64,000 bases of DNA from an uncultured Alcaligenaceae bacterium (GTDB lineage: Bacteria > Pseudomonadota > Gammaproteobacteria > Burkholderiales > Burkholderiaceae_B): the NCBI GenBank assembly GCA_937908115.1, contig CALEQZ010000020.1, positions 155,422 through 219,421 of the forward strand, read 5' to 3'. Shown here piece after piece: positions 7,189 to 14,206 of this stretch (position 1 is the stretch's first letter; each line of letters opens with the position of its first letter). The notes beneath the pieces are model-generated. The model searched no databases, was not told where the DNA came from, and saw only the letters and a program-made list of their open reading frames with translations. A program made the translations under genes and the position numbers.

Positions 7189-7952
7189 ATCGCGGTCCCC
7201 CAGACGGGCTGAGATGCAGGCGCCGAAGGCTGCTCCTTCGGCGGGTAGAACGTGTCCCAGCAGTGCAGAATCGACTCGTTCAGCAGGTCGCGGACGTCAT
7301 GGCCCTGGCTGCGCAGGCGCTCCAAGCGGTTCACCGCCAGCTTGCGTGCGGCATCGGTCAAAGGCTTCTTCTTCCGTCGCCGCATCTCCTCGAACTGCCT
7401 CCACAGGTCAGCAGGCACCCAATCGGGCAAAGACCACCCAACCTCCCCCGAAGGGGGGATAAGGGGGGTTATCTTTGAAGATGAAGAAGAAGATGAAGGG
7501 GTTGGACTTTGCTTGTCCGCTTGCTTGGCCTCTTGGTTGCCGGTTTGGTTGGGCGTTTGGTTGGATGTTTGGTTAACCTTTTGCTTAACCAAATTCCCAA
7601 GCAAATTCGGATTTCCACCCTTCTTGCCGGCCTCGGCGCGAACATTCCGGATATGCTCATCCCGAACCATCCGACGGGAATAGATGCAACCTTCTTCGGA
7701 CAAGGATGGCACGCCAGCATCCATTAGCTCGGCTAGCAACTTCTGGTATTCCCTCTCAGAGATACCCACCAGCCGGGCGACCTGAGCGGGTTTCATGGGC
7801 TTCCCGTTGACTGCCAGATGCCCGTAAGGCTCGCACTCATGCATCAGGCACAGCATCTCGTGCCAAAGGCCACGAGCAGCGAGCGAGCAGCTCTGCAAGG
7901 CAGAGTCAGTGCGCCAGTCAGCGGGATAGAACTGGAACGATGGTCTTTTCAT
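7185..7952 (-). CDS. Phage replication initiator (O-like, DUF1376-type N-terminus)
   Basis: Likely binds the phage origin and recruits the helicase. Residues 1-110 (KRPSFQFYPADWRTDSALQS, then a winged-helix-like KPAQVARLVGISEREYQKLL) match the N-terminus of phage replication proteins with DUF1376. A low-complexity linker of Asn-Gln-Thr repeats and a run of seven serines (about 120-160) follows, then a C-terminal helical region with a basic RRRKKK. The DNA coding for the linker forms 12-bp iterons (see 7519). ATGA overlaps on both sides. The helicase one gene downstream supports the role. Confidence 0.78.
   Translation of the reverse strand: MKRPSFQFYPADWRTDSALQSCSLAARGLWHEMLCLMHECEPYGHLAVNGKPMKPAQVARLVGISEREYQKLLAELMDAGVPSLSEEGCIYSRRMVRDEHIRNVRAEAGKKGGNPNLLGNLVKQKVNQTSNQTPNQTGNQEAKQADKQSPTPSSSSSSSKITPLIPPSGEVGWSLPDWVPADLWRQFEEMRRRKKKPLTDAARKLAVNRLERLRSQGHDVRDLLNESILHCWDTFYPPKEQPSAPASQPVWGTAI
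7519..7620. other. Candidate phage replication origin: 12-bp iterons in the initiator gene
   Basis: The octamer GTTTGGTT occurs at 7543, 7555 and 7567, exactly 12 bp apart. Degenerate copies continue the same period at 7519, 7531 and 7579. An AT-rich stretch (7573-7612) follows. Repeats plus AT-rich DNA inside the initiator gene is the plan of the lambda origin within gene O. The same repeats encode the Asn-Gln-Thr linker, so a pure protein-level explanation remains possible. Confidence 0.55.
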
Positions 7953-8290
7953 GCCGCTGCCTTCATTGCTGGATAGGCTCGCCGATAGGCGGCCTCAACG
8001 TCTGGCGTCCACAAGCTGCGAGCGATCAATTCGGCCCGGCAACGGTCGACATAGATGACCTCTAGCTTGCGGCGGGTTTCCTTTGGTATGCCGCCAGTGT
8101 CATGGTGCCGGTGGCAATCGGGGCACATCGGGAAAGTCTGGGAGTCGCACGCCTTGATGCCCATGCCCTTGCCAAAATTGGCATGGGCGCATTGACTTGG
8201 GCCGGGTCGTCCGCAGCACACGCAGGCCAGCTGCGAGACATTGCGGCGGTGCTTTTCGCTGCGCAGGCGGGTTAGCTTCGGAAACATCAT
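7949..8290 (-). CDS. Phage HNH-type zinc protein (DUF968/Ref-like)
   Basis: The 113 residues carry CVCCGRPG, then QCAHANFGKGMGIKACD and FPMCPDCHRHHDTGGIPKET. This is the Cys/His pattern of DUF968 and of Ref-like recombination nucleases, in which a zinc site stabilises an HNH fold. ATG at 8290 overlaps the ninB stop (ATGA); the open frame continues upstream to 8329, but the overlap start is more natural. It probably acts in recombination, as its partner NinB does. Confidence 0.7.
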   Translation of the reverse strand: MMFPKLTRLRSEKHRRNVSQLACVCCGRPGPSQCAHANFGKGMGIKACDSQTFPMCPDCHRHHDTGGIPKETRRKLEVIYVDRCRAELIARSLWTPDVEAAYRRAYPAMKAAA

Positions 8291-8709
8291 GCGCGTACCC
8301 ACCCCGGCACTTCGACCGGCTCTGACCACTGAACACCCTGCTCGGCTCCCCAGGCGTAGATCGACTCGATCAGGCTGGCCATGTCCCGAACGCCTAAGTT
8401 GCGTGTCTGAGCGCCTAGCGTCACCACCCCATGGCCATCAAGCGACGGGACCACCCGCGCAGCGTGCCCGCCTTCCTGACGCGCCCAGGCGTCGACTAAA
8501 AGGCGCTTCCAATCATCTGCCTCCCAGTGCTGGCCCATCCACGTGCACTGGTGGGCGATGTCGGCCAGCATCGCGTGCAGCTTGGCGTTTTGATCCAGCG
8601 TGCGCGACGGCTCTTGAATCGAGACGTAGTGCCCATCCGGTGTATCCAGCACGGCCTGAATGACCATCTGGCGTGTCGCAGGGGATAGCCGAATGCGACG
8701 CGCGGTCAT
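8287..8709 (-). CDS. ninB: NinB-family recombination protein
   Basis: Phage recombination mediator (lambda NinB/Orf) that binds single-stranded DNA and helps load recombinases. The 140 residues include the family signature RTLDQNAKLHAMLADIAHQ, WEADDWKRLLVDAW, VVPSLDGHGVVTLG and the end MASLIESIYAWGAEQGVQW. Length and motif order agree with the family. ATGA overlaps link it to the genes on both sides. Confidence 0.88.
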   Translation of the reverse strand: MTARRIRLSPATRQMVIQAVLDTPDGHYVSIQEPSRTLDQNAKLHAMLADIAHQCTWMGQHWEADDWKRLLVDAWARQEGGHAARVVPSLDGHGVVTLGAQTRNLGVRDMASLIESIYAWGAEQGVQWSEPVEVPGWVRA

Positions 8710-9086
8710 ACCGTCGCTCCCGAGGCCTGCTTGAGCAGCGCCAGGATGTCCGGCATCTTGCGCACCAGCTCAGACAGTGCTCGCTGCTGTTTCGCGTTCT
8801 CGTCCTGCATGAATCGCTCGACCAGCCATTGAATCGGGGTCGTGTCGCCGGTCGCGGCGATAAAACGCACGAGATCCTCGACCGACATCCGGCGCGGGTC
8901 GTCAGGGTTGTTGGTGAGCTTGCGGCTCAACTCGGACGCAGACATGTCCATATCCGCCGCGATGGTCTTGAGCGGATTCCGGTGGGTGTAGGCGCACTCC
9001 CTGATGCAGTCCATGATCGTGGGGTGCCGCTCGGTTAACCCCGGGGTGAAGTCAATCGTGAGTTGCGTTGGCGCACGTACCGTCAT
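8706..9086 (-). CDS. CII-like phage transcription regulator
   Basis: A DNA-binding regulator of the phage CII family found in Bordetella and Burkholderia phages. The 126 residues have an N-terminal helix-turn-helix (CAYTHRNPLKTIAADMDMSA, then SELSRKLTNNPDDPRRMSVE) and a C-terminal helix that could oligomerise. ATG 9086 with GAGGAAA upstream. It is the first gene after cro in the early-right operon, where lambda has cII. It may activate establishment of cI, but no such target promoter could be identified. Confidence 0.72.
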   Translation of the reverse strand: MTVRAPTQLTIDFTPGLTERHPTIMDCIRECAYTHRNPLKTIAADMDMSASELSRKLTNNPDDPRRMSVEDLVRFIAATGDTTPIQWLVERFMQDENAKQQRALSELVRKMPDILALLKQASGATV

Positions 9087-9190
9087 GATGATTTCCTCTA
9101 CTTTCCGGTACCCAGCCGGGCAAAATTTTTTGTGTGGGATCGCGGGAATCCCGCATAGACCGCCGCCAAGGACCGGAGAACACTGCAGAC

Positions 9191-9361
9191 ATGGAAGACA
9201 CAGAAACCGAAGCCCTGCTTCGCCAGGCGCAAGAAATCGCGGAACGACAAGTCGGCCAGCCAGGGCAAGAACTCGTGCTGGCCGTGTTTCGAAGACTCTG
9301 TTATGAGCTCGACTGCAAACGGGAAGAGCTGACCATCCCGCTGGTCCGGGTGTTGCACTGA
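9191..9361 (+). CDS. Small acidic protein antisense to the cro-cII message (56 aa)
   Basis: Plus-strand ORF MEDTETEALLRQAQEIAERQ... ending LTIPLVRVLH, placed between cII and cro, which are both on the minus strand. The amino-acid make-up is that of a compact helical protein, better than the competing minus-strand frame. It ends 8 bp before the 3' end of cro (convergent). The ribosome site is poor (GGAG about 14 bases upstream). A GTG at 9134 would lengthen it. Its transcript would be antisense to the cro-cII mRNA. Confidence 0.45.
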   Translation: MEDTETEALLRQAQEIAERQVGQPGQELVLAVFRRLCYELDCKREELTIPLVRVLH

Positions 9362-9369
9362 TGCAAGCA

Positions 9370-9618
9370 TCAAGCGCCCTCCCCTCCCAACGTTTCAGCA
9401 GCGGGCAAGTCCGGCCAGATTGCCTTCCATTGGCGGCAGAGCAGGCTGCGGGATATCCCGGTCAGCTCTTCAATGCGCCTGGCATAAGCCGCAGGGACGT
9501 TGCCATTCCTGACCCATTGCTGGGCGGTCTGATAGTGCGTCAGCTGAAGAGCCCTGGCGGCCGCAACCGGCCCGCCGAGCCGGCTGATCGCGGTAGCAAT
9601 GTGCGGGTTCTTGTCCAT
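9370..9618 (-). CDS. Cro-like repressor (YdaS/Cro-type helix-turn-helix)
   Basis: First gene of the early-right operon, divergent from cI. The 82 residues show the typical ISRLGGPVAAARALQLTHYQ and TAQQWVRNGNVPAAYARRIE helix-turn-helix followed by LTGISRSLLCRQWKAIWPDL, as in YdaS/Cro-like phage regulators. ATG 9618 with AGGA upstream. It probably competes with CI for the operators at 9633-9687. Confidence 0.85.
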   Translation of the reverse strand: MDKNPHIATAISRLGGPVAAARALQLTHYQTAQQWVRNGNVPAAYARRIEELTGISRSLLCRQWKAIWPDLPAAETLGGEGA

Positions 9619-9632
9619 GCCCGCATCCTATT

Positions 9633-9687
9633 ACAAGAAAATCTAGCATGCAAGATTTTCCTGTGGTGACACAAGAACCCCTTGTGT
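9633..9687. promoter_or_regulatory. cI-cro operator region (OR)
   Basis: Between cro (minus) and cI (plus) lie two perfect inverted repeats: GAAAATCT/AGATTTTC with an 8-bp centre (9637-9660), and ACACAAG/CTTGTGT with a 5-bp centre (9669-9687). The 22 bases 9633-9654 recur exactly, in inverse orientation, at 15396-15417. This is the expected arrangement for right and left operators bound by the same repressor. Confidence 0.72.
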
Positions 9688-9701
9688 TTACGCTCGCCGC
9701 C

Positions 9702-10364
9702 ATGCAGACCATCCACGACCGAATCAAGCAGCTGCGGGAAAAGGCGGGCCTATCGATGGAAGGCTTGGGTAAGGCCGTAGGGGTCGCCTGGCAGACTGTC
9801 CAGCAGTGGGAAAACGGGAAGACTGCACCCAAGCGCAAGCGGCTTGAGCTCGTCGCGGCAACCCTTGGGACAACAGTCGACTTCTTGCTGACCGGTGGAG
9901 CGTCAGCTGGGACTGACGCCCGGGGAATCGACTTGGACGAGGCGCCAGATACCATCAAAGTCCGAAAAGTTTTCTTTCGGATCAGTGCCGGCATCGCCGG
10001 GTTCGCCGTTGAATTCCGGGACAATGGAGAAGGAGCCCCGCTGTACTACCCCAAGTCATGGGCCGAGAAGAACCGGCTCGACCCTGCGAAGCTGTATGCG
10101 GTACGTGTGTCCGGTTGCAGCATGGAGCCTACACTTCAACACGACGATGTCGTGGTGATAGACACTGGCAACGTCCGCAAAGAGAAGGACGCGATCTGCG
10201 CCGTGAACCACGAGGGGGAATTCACGGTGAAACGGTTGAAGTACGAGCATCGGCGCTGGTGGCTGGTCTCAGACAACAGCGACCAGAAAACCTACCCGCC
10301 GAGGGAATGCACTGAGAATACATTTATTATTGGACGCGTTGTCAGACTCGAACGTGACTTCTGA
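9702..10364 (+). CDS. CI-like prophage repressor, S24 self-cleaving
   Basis: Keeps the prophage silent. Residues 1-70 form an HTH_3 domain (IKQLREKAGLSMEGLGKAVG, VAWQTVQQWENGKTAPKRKR). A linker with an Ala-Gly pair (SAGIAGFAV) is the likely autocleavage site. The C-terminal S24 domain has the catalytic serine in VSGCSMEPTLQHDD and the lysine in FTVKRLKYEH. A RecA-triggered SOS response would therefore induce the phage. I chose ATG 9702 (MQTIHDRIKQLRE); no clear ribosome site precedes it, so the message may be leaderless or poorly initiated, as for lambda cI. Confidence 0.93.
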   Translation: MQTIHDRIKQLREKAGLSMEGLGKAVGVAWQTVQQWENGKTAPKRKRLELVAATLGTTVDFLLTGGASAGTDARGIDLDEAPDTIKVRKVFFRISAGIAGFAVEFRDNGEGAPLYYPKSWAEKNRLDPAKLYAVRVSGCSMEPTLQHDDVVVIDTGNVRKEKDAICAVNHEGEFTVKRLKYEHRRWWLVSDNSDQKTYPPRECTENTFIIGRVVRLERDF

Positions 10365-10411
10365 TATATGGTCCTCTCAGCGAGATCGGTCGCACTTTCT
10401 ACTGTAACCAA

Positions 10412-11005
10412 ATGAGATTTGTGATCCTGCTTGTGACATTCGCCGCGCTGGTCGGGTGTGCGGTGAAGCAACCACAAATGTCTAGGGAGGAGTTCCTACG
10501 TCTGACGCAAAGAACCTACGAGGGCAAGACCCCAGAAGATGTCTACTCGGCGGCTGAAAAGTTGTTTCGCCTGGCCGATGGGGACGACTTCCGCTTCTTC
10601 CACACCGAGGATTCGCTGGTGGCAACGCGCAGCTGGCTGGTGTACATCGTCATAGGTGGCGCCGCTGGCACGGACACCTGGACAGTCAGAGCACGCCCAG
10701 TAGAAGGCGGCACGAAGGTAGCAGTCGCACTTAACACGTCTATGGGAAGCGTCCTGCCAATGCCAACGACCGGAGGCGACATGGCGGCTGGATCGCTCCC
10801 GGCGATGGCTGGCAATGTAACGGGCTCGGCCATTTACGACATCTTCTGGGCAAGGATGGACTACTTGCTCGGCAAATCGGATAAGTGGATGACCTGCGAA
10901 GAGTCCAATGCCAGGACTCGCGCGGGCATCGTTTGGGGCTCAAACGAGGCGTTGTGCAATAGCTTCAACGTCAAGGACCAGCCGCCAGACGAGTTGCCGA
11001 GCTGA
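10412..11005 (+). CDS. Prophage-encoded lipoprotein of unknown function
   Basis: A 197-residue protein with a signal peptide and lipobox (MRFVILLVTFAALVGCAVKQ, Cys at about 16), hence probably membrane-anchored after processing. The rest contains a hydrophobic segment YIVIGGAAGTDTWTVRARPV and a Gly/Met-rich SMGSVLPMPTTGGDMAAGS. No family is recognised. It sits just downstream of cI, where lysogenic-conversion genes often lie, and is transcribed in the same direction, so it may be expressed in the lysogen. Confidence 0.7.
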   Translation: MRFVILLVTFAALVGCAVKQPQMSREEFLRLTQRTYEGKTPEDVYSAAEKLFRLADGDDFRFFHTEDSLVATRSWLVYIVIGGAAGTDTWTVRARPVEGGTKVAVALNTSMGSVLPMPTTGGDMAAGSLPAMAGNVTGSAIYDIFWARMDYLLGKSDKWMTCEESNARTRAGIVWGSNEALCNSFNVKDQPPDELPS

Positions 11006-11026
11006 GCAAGTCCGGGAGCCCAGCCC

Positions 11027-11824
11027 ATGGCCTTGACCCGTTGCCCAGAATGCAAGAAACGCTTAAGCACCCTGGCGTCGACATGTCCAGGGTGTGGGGC
11101 GCCAGTCTCCGCGGCGGGCGCCGAACAATCGCACCGCAGGGCCAGGAATCGAGGGATTCTGCTAGTAGGCATTCTGACCTTGGTCGGCTACTCCTTCCTC
11201 AAGGGAAAGACGCCCGAACCGGCTCCAGCCGAACCAGCAATGAGCTCGCCGAGCGTAGGCGCCGATTTGCCGCCGCCACCTTCCCATCTGCCCAAAATAC
11301 TGGACGGCGCTGTCACCCGGATCGATGCCAAGAACTACCCCAAGACCTACCAGAAGCTGGGCGCCGATGCAGCACAGCGAGCCAACGAGCTAGCACCGAA
11401 AGTGGCCGAGCTGGTCAGCCGAGCTGATCGATGCGTGTCAGTGCAGCTGGTGGAACTCTCGAACAGGGCAACCAAGAGCCAGCTGCAGTGGTTTGTGGAC
11501 TGTACCAACGGCACCCGGTACTACGTTACAGAACAGATGGTCAAAGCTGGCACGGTCCCGTCCTCCAATGCCGAGAAGTTAAAGGCCGCCGATACGTTCG
11601 AGAACCATGCCCTATGCGAGGCCATGATTAAGAGTAGTCTGCACTTCCCTTCGTCATACAGCCGCGAGCAAGGCGGGGTGCAGGCGTCAGTGACACCGAC
11701 CGGCGAAATCGTCATACGTATCGCCTTCACCGCAAAGAACGGAATCGGCCTGACAGTACCTCAGATCGGAGAGTGCGCTTTGGCCGACGGCAAGATGCGC
11801 CTGGAAGGCATCGGGAATCGCTGA
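11027..11824 (+). CDS. Zinc-ribbon membrane protein, unknown function
   Basis: 265 residues. The N-terminus is a zinc ribbon (CPECKKRLSTLASTCPGCGA), then a basic stretch and one membrane helix (GILLVGILTLVGYSFL, about 43-58). A Pro-rich linker follows and the C-terminal domain (RCVSVQLVELSNRATKSQ..., YYVTEQMVKAGTVPS, SSLHFPSSYSREQGG) is probably outside. Similar zinc-ribbon/TM proteins occur as phage and plasmid cargo. GGGAG precedes the ATG. It follows the lipoprotein by 21 bp and may be its partner. Confidence 0.7.
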   Translation: MALTRCPECKKRLSTLASTCPGCGAPVSAAGAEQSHRRARNRGILLVGILTLVGYSFLKGKTPEPAPAEPAMSSPSVGADLPPPPSHLPKILDGAVTRIDAKNYPKTYQKLGADAAQRANELAPKVAELVSRADRCVSVQLVELSNRATKSQLQWFVDCTNGTRYYVTEQMVKAGTVPSSNAEKLKAADTFENHALCEAMIKSSLHFPSSYSREQGGVQASVTPTGEIVIRIAFTAKNGIGLTVPQIGECALADGKMRLEGIGNR

Positions 11825-11892
11825 TCGACCCACACGAACATACCAAGCTGTTGGATTCCGGGGGACGCAGCAAACCTCAGAGGAGACCGATC

Positions 11893-12042
11893 ATGATCCG
11901 TCTAGCCCTGGCCGCCATCCTGGCCACTGCCCTTGCCTACCCACTCTACGCCAGCGCCCACGGCGGCGGCTGCAGGAAGGACTCGCCCCCGGGCAAGTGC
12001 TGCCATATGGATAAGAAGACGGGGACGGTGCACTGTCATTAG
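11893..12042 (+). CDS. Small secreted protein with YHYH-like Cys/His motif (49 aa)
   Basis: Signal peptide MIRLALAAILATALAYPLYA followed by a mature part of about 28 residues with GCRKDSPPGKCC and HMDKKTGTVHCH. The end resembles the YHYH-type motif (CHxxxxTGxxHCH) of small secreted proteins. ATG 11893 has a clear AGAGGAG site. It probably acts in the periplasm and could bind metal; that is inference from the Cys/His pattern. Confidence 0.65.
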   Translation: MIRLALAAILATALAYPLYASAHGGGCRKDSPPGKCCHMDKKTGTVHCH

Positions 12043-12074
12043 TTATCGACAGCCGTGCCGCTTGGATAGGCATC

Positions 12075-12266
12075 GTGACCTGGCTGCACGAAGGGCACGG
12101 CTTGGATGATCGCGCCGATCGCATCGAGAATCGGCTAAGTGAGTTCGAGCGCGAGGTCTATCAGTGCAAGGAACGTCTGCGAACGATCTCGGCGAACTCG
12201 ACCTTGATAGGCCTGTGCGCCGTCATCTCGACTGTGGCGCTCTGCAAGCTGGCGTGGTGGCCCTGA
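12075..12266 (+). CDS. Small coiled-coil membrane protein (63 aa)
   Basis: Begins at GTG 12075 (GGATAGG upstream). An N-terminal soluble coiled coil (DRADRIENRLSEFEREVYQC) is followed by a C-terminal membrane helix (LIGLCAVISTVALCKLAWW). The topology is reversed relative to Rz-type spanins. It is followed after 3 bp by a tiny lipoprotein ORF. No function is recognised. Confidence 0.55.
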   Translation: MTWLHEGHGLDDRADRIENRLSEFEREVYQCKERLRTISANSTLIGLCAVISTVALCKLAWWP

Positions 12267-12269
12267 CCC

Positions 12270-12362
12270 ATGCGTCCCTTCCTGCTCTCCCTCCTGGCCC
12301 TGTTGATCCCAGGCGGCTGCAGGATGGATCTGCCTCTGGAGAGTGATGCCAGTTCGGGCTGA
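12270..12362 (+). CDS. Tiny lipoprotein ORF (30 aa)
   Basis: MRPFLLSLLALLIPGGCRMD followed by ten polar residues: a signal peptide with a lipobox-like PGGC and almost no mature part. It starts 3 bp after the stop of the coiled-coil membrane protein, so coupling is likely. It could be a small outer-membrane lipoprotein in the style of Rz1, but its place next to cI is not that of lysis genes. Confidence 0.45.
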   Translation: MRPFLLSLLALLIPGGCRMDLPLESDASSG

Positions 12363-12394
12363 CCGCCACGGAACCTCAGAATTTGGACGACAAC

Positions 12395-13192
12395 ATGCTT
12401 GATATCGTTACTGCTGTGGGCTTCATCGGGCCGGTTGGTAATGGACGAACCCAGCCCTGCCGGCTGGAATGTGAGCGAGGCAACGGAGACATCATTGAGG
12501 TCGTCGCAAAGTTCTCTGCGAGCACGATGGAGCGCGAAAAAAACTTGCTCATCGAGGCTATCGCCGCAATGCTTGCGGCCGACCTAGGACTCCCGATCCC
12601 AAAGCATTTCGTTGTACGAATCCCCCCCGCGTTTGTTGACATCCTCGGGGCCTGGCCAGAGGTACAGCACAGAATTCGGTCGAGCTGCCCACTGGCCTAC
12701 GGTACCGAACATCTGCCTAGCGGCTTTTCCGTATGGGCAAAAGGTCAAACCGTACCTGAAGAGCTATCCGTACAGGCCGCAGAAATCTTTACGTTTGATG
12801 GCATCATTGTTAATAACGATCGTCGGCCTGACTTCCCGAATTGCTTGTTCTCTGGCAGCGCATTGGCCATCATCGATCATGAGCTGAGTTTGGCGCCGCA
12901 CCAATTGCTCGGTTGGCGCGAACCCTGGTCAAATGGTGGGTTCTCGTGGTACGCCTCACCAGACGGCCATATCTTTGCCAAGCCAAGGCTTGCCCACTGC
13001 CCAGACGACCTAGACAGGTTCATCGCCGCCTGGGAAAACCTTGATGCGTCCCGATTTAATGAATACTTTGAAGCAATTCCGCTAGAATGGCAACAGCCGA
13101 ATCCCTTTCGAGACAACCTGATCCGGTATCTAATGGATGTCCGGTCTCACATCCGTGATGTGGTTCGAGAATCCCTGGGGGTACTCCGATGA
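12395..13192 (+). CDS. HipA-like kinase domain protein (HipA_2 type)
   Basis: Predicted protein kinase-like enzyme. In the 265 residues (start ATG 12395; a TTG at 12383 is in frame) one sees a nucleotide-lobe strand VVAKFSASTMEREKNLLIEA, the helix AAMLAADLGLPIPKHFVV, and the active-site region FTFDGIIVNNDRRPDFPNCL with the N-N-D-R-R catalytic loop, then AIIDHELSLAPH where DHE takes the DFD/DHG position. This matches the short HipA-like kinases rather than full HipA. It overlaps the next gene by four bases (ATGA). Substrate unknown. Its composition is less GC-rich than its neighbours. Confidence 0.75.
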   Translation: MLDIVTAVGFIGPVGNGRTQPCRLECERGNGDIIEVVAKFSASTMEREKNLLIEAIAAMLAADLGLPIPKHFVVRIPPAFVDILGAWPEVQHRIRSSCPLAYGTEHLPSGFSVWAKGQTVPEELSVQAAEIFTFDGIIVNNDRRPDFPNCLFSGSALAIIDHELSLAPHQLLGWREPWSNGGFSWYASPDGHIFAKPRLAHCPDDLDRFIAAWENLDASRFNEYFEAIPLEWQQPNPFRDNLIRYLMDVRSHIRDVVRESLGVLR

Positions 13193-14028
13193 GTCAAATT
13201 GTCTATTCGTACGCCCTCTTGCGCTACTACCACGACGTAGTCGCTGGTGAGTTCATCAACATCGGCGTGGCGGTGTTTTGTCGAGGGGAAGTGTGGTTCA
13301 AGGTGCGGCCGAGCCTTGGGAAATTCGGCGATCTGCTTGAGACTGACCTAGCGTCGAATGCACGCTCGCTGCTGAAGTACTTGAAAGCGCGTACTGATGA
13401 AGTTTCGCTGAATAGCCGGAGCATCGACCCAAAGCTCTATGGGTCATTGAAACAAGCATTGCTCGACGTGATGCCGAGCGATGACAGCACACTGCAATGG
13501 AGCGAACCCAAGGATGGCCTCACGAAAGACATTGAGGCCACACTGGGCCGCCTGTATGCACGGTATTGCGGCAAGTATGACCGGAAGATTCCTTCAAAGG
13601 GTCGAACCGATGACGAGGTCCTCAAGGATTTCCGCTTGAAGCTAGCTACGAGGAACATGCTGTCGTACTTCAGCGAGAAATCTATAGTGAGCGACACGGA
13701 CGAGGTCAAATTTCCGTTTGCGTGGAAGAACGGCATTTGGCATTGCATTGAAACGATTTCATTAGACCTAGCCAAAGCAGACTCAGTGCGAGATAAGGCT
13801 CACAAGTGTGCTGGAGAGATCGTGGGCATAAGGGATGCAATTGAGCCGTTCGCTGTCTACTACGTGGTCTCGCCTCCAAAGCGGCCAGGTCTGCAAGACG
13901 CTTTTACTAAAGCACTCAAGATTCTGCAGAAGATCCCTCACGAGGCCATTGAGGTGTATGAAGAGGGACGTGAAGGGCCACTGCTAGACAAGCTGACGGC
14001 CCAGATCGGGCACCACCCCTTGCTTTGA
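13189..14028 (+). CDS. DUF3037 family protein, partner of the HipA-like kinase
   Basis: 279 residues. The start SQIVYSYALLRYYHDVVAGE and FINIGVAVFCRGEVWFKVRP is the signature of DUF3037 proteins. The rest is helical and carries no obvious catalytic motif. The ATG lies in the ATGA overlap with the kinase gene, so the two are made together. I recall HipA-like kinase and DUF3037 genes occurring side by side in bacteria, but their joint function is not established to my knowledge. A terminator follows 20 bp after the stop, closing a two-gene unit. Confidence 0.78.
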   Translation: MSQIVYSYALLRYYHDVVAGEFINIGVAVFCRGEVWFKVRPSLGKFGDLLETDLASNARSLLKYLKARTDEVSLNSRSIDPKLYGSLKQALLDVMPSDDSTLQWSEPKDGLTKDIEATLGRLYARYCGKYDRKIPSKGRTDDEVLKDFRLKLATRNMLSYFSEKSIVSDTDEVKFPFAWKNGIWHCIETISLDLAKADSVRDKAHKCAGEIVGIRDAIEPFAVYYVVSPPKRPGLQDAFTKALKILQKIPHEAIEVYEEGREGPLLDKLTAQIGHHPLL

Positions 14029-14048
14029 AGGATCACTAGCAATTTGCA

Positions 14049-14070
14049 GCCGCCCTCGGGCGGCTTTTTT
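14049..14070 (+). terminator. Intrinsic terminator after the HipA-like/DUF3037 pair
   Basis: Stem GCCGCC/GGCGGC with a CTCG loop, followed by TTTTTT. Confidence 0.85.
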
Positions 14071-14139
14071 GTTGCCTGCACGCAGCGGGCCCTCGCCAAG
14101 CCATAGCCCCAGTTAAGCCCCCGCTAGATCCCCGCCCCT

Positions 14140-14157
14140 CCTAGGGGTTTGCCCTAG
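14140..14157 (+). repeat. 18-bp repeat, left copy (flanks the P63C gene)
   Basis: CCTAGGGGTTTGCCCTAG; identical to 15341-15358. It contains an inverted repeat CTAGGG/CCCTAG around GTTTG. The similarity extends weakly downstream (CCGGACT versus CCGGATT). Confidence 0.85.
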
Positions 14158-14206
14158 GGGCTCCGGACTACCGGGCAAGGCTGTTCGATGTCATATCGAC
14201 GCCAAA

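Noticed and set aside
7519..7600. CRISPR-like array
   Set aside because: Repeats are 12-bp in-frame iterons without spacers; no CRISPR array is seen anywhere in the window.
9098..9373. Minus-strand 91-codon frame between cro and cII with a TGATG junction to cro
   Set aside because: The junction is tempting, but the sequence reads like a shadow of the plus-strand acidic ORF and resembles no protein; kept as an alternative only.
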